A stretch of DNA of 64,000 bases, taken from the NCBI RefSeq assembly GCF_016234775.1, contig NZ_JACRAH010000039.1, positions 1 through 64,000 on the forward strand, written 5' to 3'. The notes under the pieces are model-generated. The model was not told where the DNA came from. It saw only the letters and a list, made by a program, of their open reading frames with translations, and made no database searches. Made by a program: the position numbers and the translations under genes. This document shows positions 62,192 through 64,000 of this stretch, one piece after another. The DNA is from Aquabacterium sp. (GTDB lineage Bacteria > Pseudomonadota > Gammaproteobacteria > Burkholderiales > Burkholderiaceae_C). The stretch's first letter is position 1, and every line of letters starts with the position of its first letter.

Positions 62192-62881
62192 GCCCAGGCT
62201 GGCCAGTACTTCCTGTGCGCCGAGCAGGCGCTCGCATTGAGCTTCCAGGCTGCGGCCTTCCTGCTGAGCCTGTTGGGACAGCTTCTCGATCGCACCCTTG
62301 CGGTCCAGCGAGTTGCGGTGCATCACGATGCCGACAGCCAGCGCGATGGTCTGGATCAGCGGGTCTGCGGGCGCCGGGGTTGGCCGAGGAGCGAGTTCTA
62401 CCTGACCAGAGGTTGGTGGCGGTGTTTCCGTGGCGCTTGGTGCGGCGGGTAGGGGCTCTGCGGTGGTGGCAGCCGTTTCCGGTTGCTCCGCCAGCGAGCG
62501 AGCCTTGGCCCGATTGGCAAAAGCCGCCTCGACAGCAGGCACGATCTGCTGGATGTCCAGGGGCTTGACCAGATAGGTCAGCGCACCCAGTTCCTTCACC
62601 TGCTTGATGGTGGCTTCGTCGGCAAAGGCCGACAGGAACATGAAGGGGATCTGGAGGTACTCGCGCAGATAGGCCGCCACGTCAAAACCGGACTTGCCTT
62701 CCATTCGGATATCGAGCAATGCCAGTTCGGGCTTGTGCTGGCGGGCCAGCAAGATGGCATCGTCGCCGTTGTCGGCGTCAATGACTTCGTAGCCTGCCTG
62801 GGCCAGGCCATGGGTCAACGTGGCCAATACCAGCCTGTCGTCGTCCACTACCAGAATCTTGCCTTTTTGATTCACGCCCAT
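62183..62881 (-). CDS. response regulator with ANTAR RNA-binding domain
   Basis: A 232-aa protein. Receiver domain at about 8-125 (ILVVDDDRLVLATL, phosphoacceptor Asp in LALLDIRMEGKSG, lysine in TYLVKPLD), a Pro/Ala/Thr-rich linker (about 130-175), and a C-terminal ANTAR domain (IQTIALAVGIVMHRNSL, KGAIEKLSQQAQQEGRSLEA). ANTAR regulators bind paired hairpins in mRNA leaders to prevent termination. The natural partner is the HisKA_2 kinase upstream on the same strand. Confidence 0.9.
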   Translation of the reverse strand: MGVNQKGKILVVDDDRLVLATLTHGLAQAGYEVIDADNGDDAILLARQHKPELALLDIRMEGKSGFDVAAYLREYLQIPFMFLSAFADEATIKQVKELGALTYLVKPLDIQQIVPAVEAAFANRAKARSLAEQPETAATTAEPLPAAPSATETPPPTSGQVELAPRPTPAPADPLIQTIALAVGIVMHRNSLDRKGAIEKLSQQAQQEGRSLEAQCERLLGAQEVLASLGSA

Positions 62882-62966
62882 GTCCTTTTAGGGTACCTGC
62901 CCAGCTTGTGTAAGACCTGCTTGTGGCCTGCACCTCTCACCCAGTGCTCATTTTTAGTGCGAGCGG

Positions 62967-64000
62967 CTATTGTGGCCAAAGAGCGATCTGCTGACCAGTA
63001 GGCTCACCCAATACATGGGGGGGTGGTATCAAATTGATACCCGGCGGTGTCAGATCCACCTGAGTCAACACGTCTGTTCCTTCCTGTTGCAAAGCCAGTT
63101 TGGCACTGCGCCTGGGCAGCAAGGCCCGCACCAACCCCAGGCCTGAAACCCCGCCAGGAACGCGATCAACATTGAATCCCGGCGGTAACTGGCCCGGGCT
63201 GCGAATGCGAATGGAGACGCCTTGATCGCTTGATTGCAGGGTGCAAGTCAGGGTCGAGGTGCCAGGCCCGTGTTTGTGGGCATTTGTCAACAGTTCGTTG
63301 AGGCAAAGCGCAATCGGGATGGATTCGGCCTCCGGCAACTGCCAGTCGCCGGCATGTGTGCCCTCCATATTGAGGGTGATGGTGCGACCAAATGTGCGTT
63401 GAACCGAAGCAGCAATCGCTTCAACCACCGACTTGAGTCGCAGGGGGCCGCCTGCGCCAACCTGAAGTCCGTAAACCTGGGCAATGGCCTGAACCTGGCC
63501 GACCACTTCCGAGATGGCGGGTGCGACTTCCGGCTTGCGCATGGCGATCTGCTGCAGCAGCCCCGCCACGCCCTGCAGGTTGTTCTTGATGCGGTGGTGC
63601 ACTTCCTTGACCAGCATTTCGCGCTGGGCAATGGCGGCATCCAGGCGAGCCTGTTCGGCCGCGCGCTGCTCGGTGATGTCGGAGGCGACCACCAGCAACT
63701 GATCAGCCACTTCACCATCGCGTGCCAAGGGCAGGTAGTTGACGTCCCAGAACTGCTGGCCACCTTTGTGCGGGCGGCTGTATTCGCGATGAACGCCCTG
63801 GCCGCTGTCGAGCGCCTGTTGCATGTCGGCGCGCAGCAAGCGGGCGCGGTCGGCGTCGTACAAGGCTTCGGGCGGTTTGCCCACGGCCTTGGCGGGCTCG
63901 ATGTTCATGTAGCTGGACGCGGCCTGGTTGGCCTGCACCAGGGTGAGCTGTCTGGCGTCGATCAGGTGGATGGCCATGGGCGCCATCTCGATGATGCGTT
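62967..64000 (-). CDS. PAS-HisKA_2 sensor histidine kinase (partial, 5' end off the window)
   Basis: About 344 codons are visible; the frame continues upstream past base 64000 (RIIE before the internal ATG at 63986). A PAS domain (AIHLIDARQLTLVQANQAA) leads into HisKA_2 with EVHHRIKNNLQGVAGLLQQI and an HATPase with LCLNELLTNAHKHG and VSGLGLVRALL. Such kinases typically pair with ANTAR or stand-alone receivers, and one lies 86 bases downstream. Confidence 0.88.
   Translation of the reverse strand, partial: RIIEMAPMAIHLIDARQLTLVQANQAASSYMNIEPAKAVGKPPEALYDADRARLLRADMQQALDSGQGVHREYSRPHKGGQQFWDVNYLPLARDGEVADQLLVVASDITEQRAAEQARLDAAIAQREMLVKEVHHRIKNNLQGVAGLLQQIAMRKPEVAPAISEVVGQVQAIAQVYGLQVGAGGPLRLKSVVEAIAASVQRTFGRTITLNMEGTHAGDWQLPEAESIPIALCLNELLTNAHKHGPGTSTLTCTLQSSDQGVSIRIRSPGQLPPGFNVDRVPGGVSGLGLVRALLPRRSAKLALQQEGTDVLTQVDLTPPGINLIPPPHVLGEPTGQQIALWPQ

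Noticed and set aside
1-64000. CRISPR arrays, complete insertion sequences or prophage
   Set aside because: No regularly spaced repeats, no transposase and no phage structural genes seen; only an integrase stump.

Overview
The window is high-GC betaproteobacterial chromosome, most likely Burkholderiales of the Aquabacterium/Leptothrix/Rubrivivax type. This rests on protein families and gene order: nuoM-nuoN-DUF2818-NUDIX-DUF1178, a PEP-CTERM sorted protein, a PabB-PabC fusion, a PAS-rich hybrid kinase with c-di-GMP enzymes, and a tad locus. No rRNA is present, so the genus is an inference.

Layout. (1) 1-4157: the 3' end of the complex I operon and its usual companions. (2) 4301-22635: housekeeping and accessory genes: a PEP-CTERM phosphatase-like protein, an FAD-linked oxidase, a YihY-type membrane protein, a CBS protein, aroC, a chemoreceptor, gloA, a secreted fasciclin protein behind a tandem operator-like repeat, pabBC-dsbB-ridA, a GFA protein, comEC, a CorC/HlyC transporter and apaH. 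(3) 22670-26231: a small island beside tRNA-Ser(TGA). It holds a truncated tyrosine-integrase N-terminus, coding scraps, a hipBA toxin-antitoxin pair, a DUF3293 remnant, a 62-codon ORF under a LexA-box-like palindrome, and a 49-aa membrane peptide. (4) 26247-29459: a divergent GMC oxidoreductase and mmsA. (5) 29768-50448: a lipoprotein, then an atypical tad (Flp pilus/tight adherence) locus running directly into a very large signal-peptide-bearing RHS protein and two more exported proteins. (6) 50457-52369: a minus-strand intrinsic terminator closing a structured stretch (candidate small RNA), then nnr. (7) 52393-64000: a signalling block with a diguanylate cyclase, a REC-PAS-GGDEF-EAL protein, a 1386-aa hybrid kinase, a second kinase, an ANTAR response regulator and a HisKA_2 kinase running off the end.

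The most unusual part is 31066-50448. The pilus machinery has domain additions not standard for Tad. The secretin carries two C-terminal SH3b domains. The TadA/CpaF ATPase carries an N-terminal FHA domain. One protein fuses a DUF192 domain, a TadE-like pilin stem and an OmpA peptidoglycan-binding domain, with a perfect class III prepilin cleavage motif between the first two. No tadZ, tadV or tadD is seen in the locus. The cassette continues in the same direction, with short gaps, into an RHS polymorphic-toxin-like protein whose C-terminus has a HET-C/zinc-phospholipase-like His-Asp motif, and then two exported proteins of unknown function. I infer a pilus-linked, peptidoglycan-anchored export or adhesion apparatus with an RHS cargo. 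This is a hypothesis from gene order and domains only.

Start codons were moved inward from the longest ORF where family alignment or a ribosome binding site favoured it. Domain boundaries and family names come from reading motifs by eye, without database searches.
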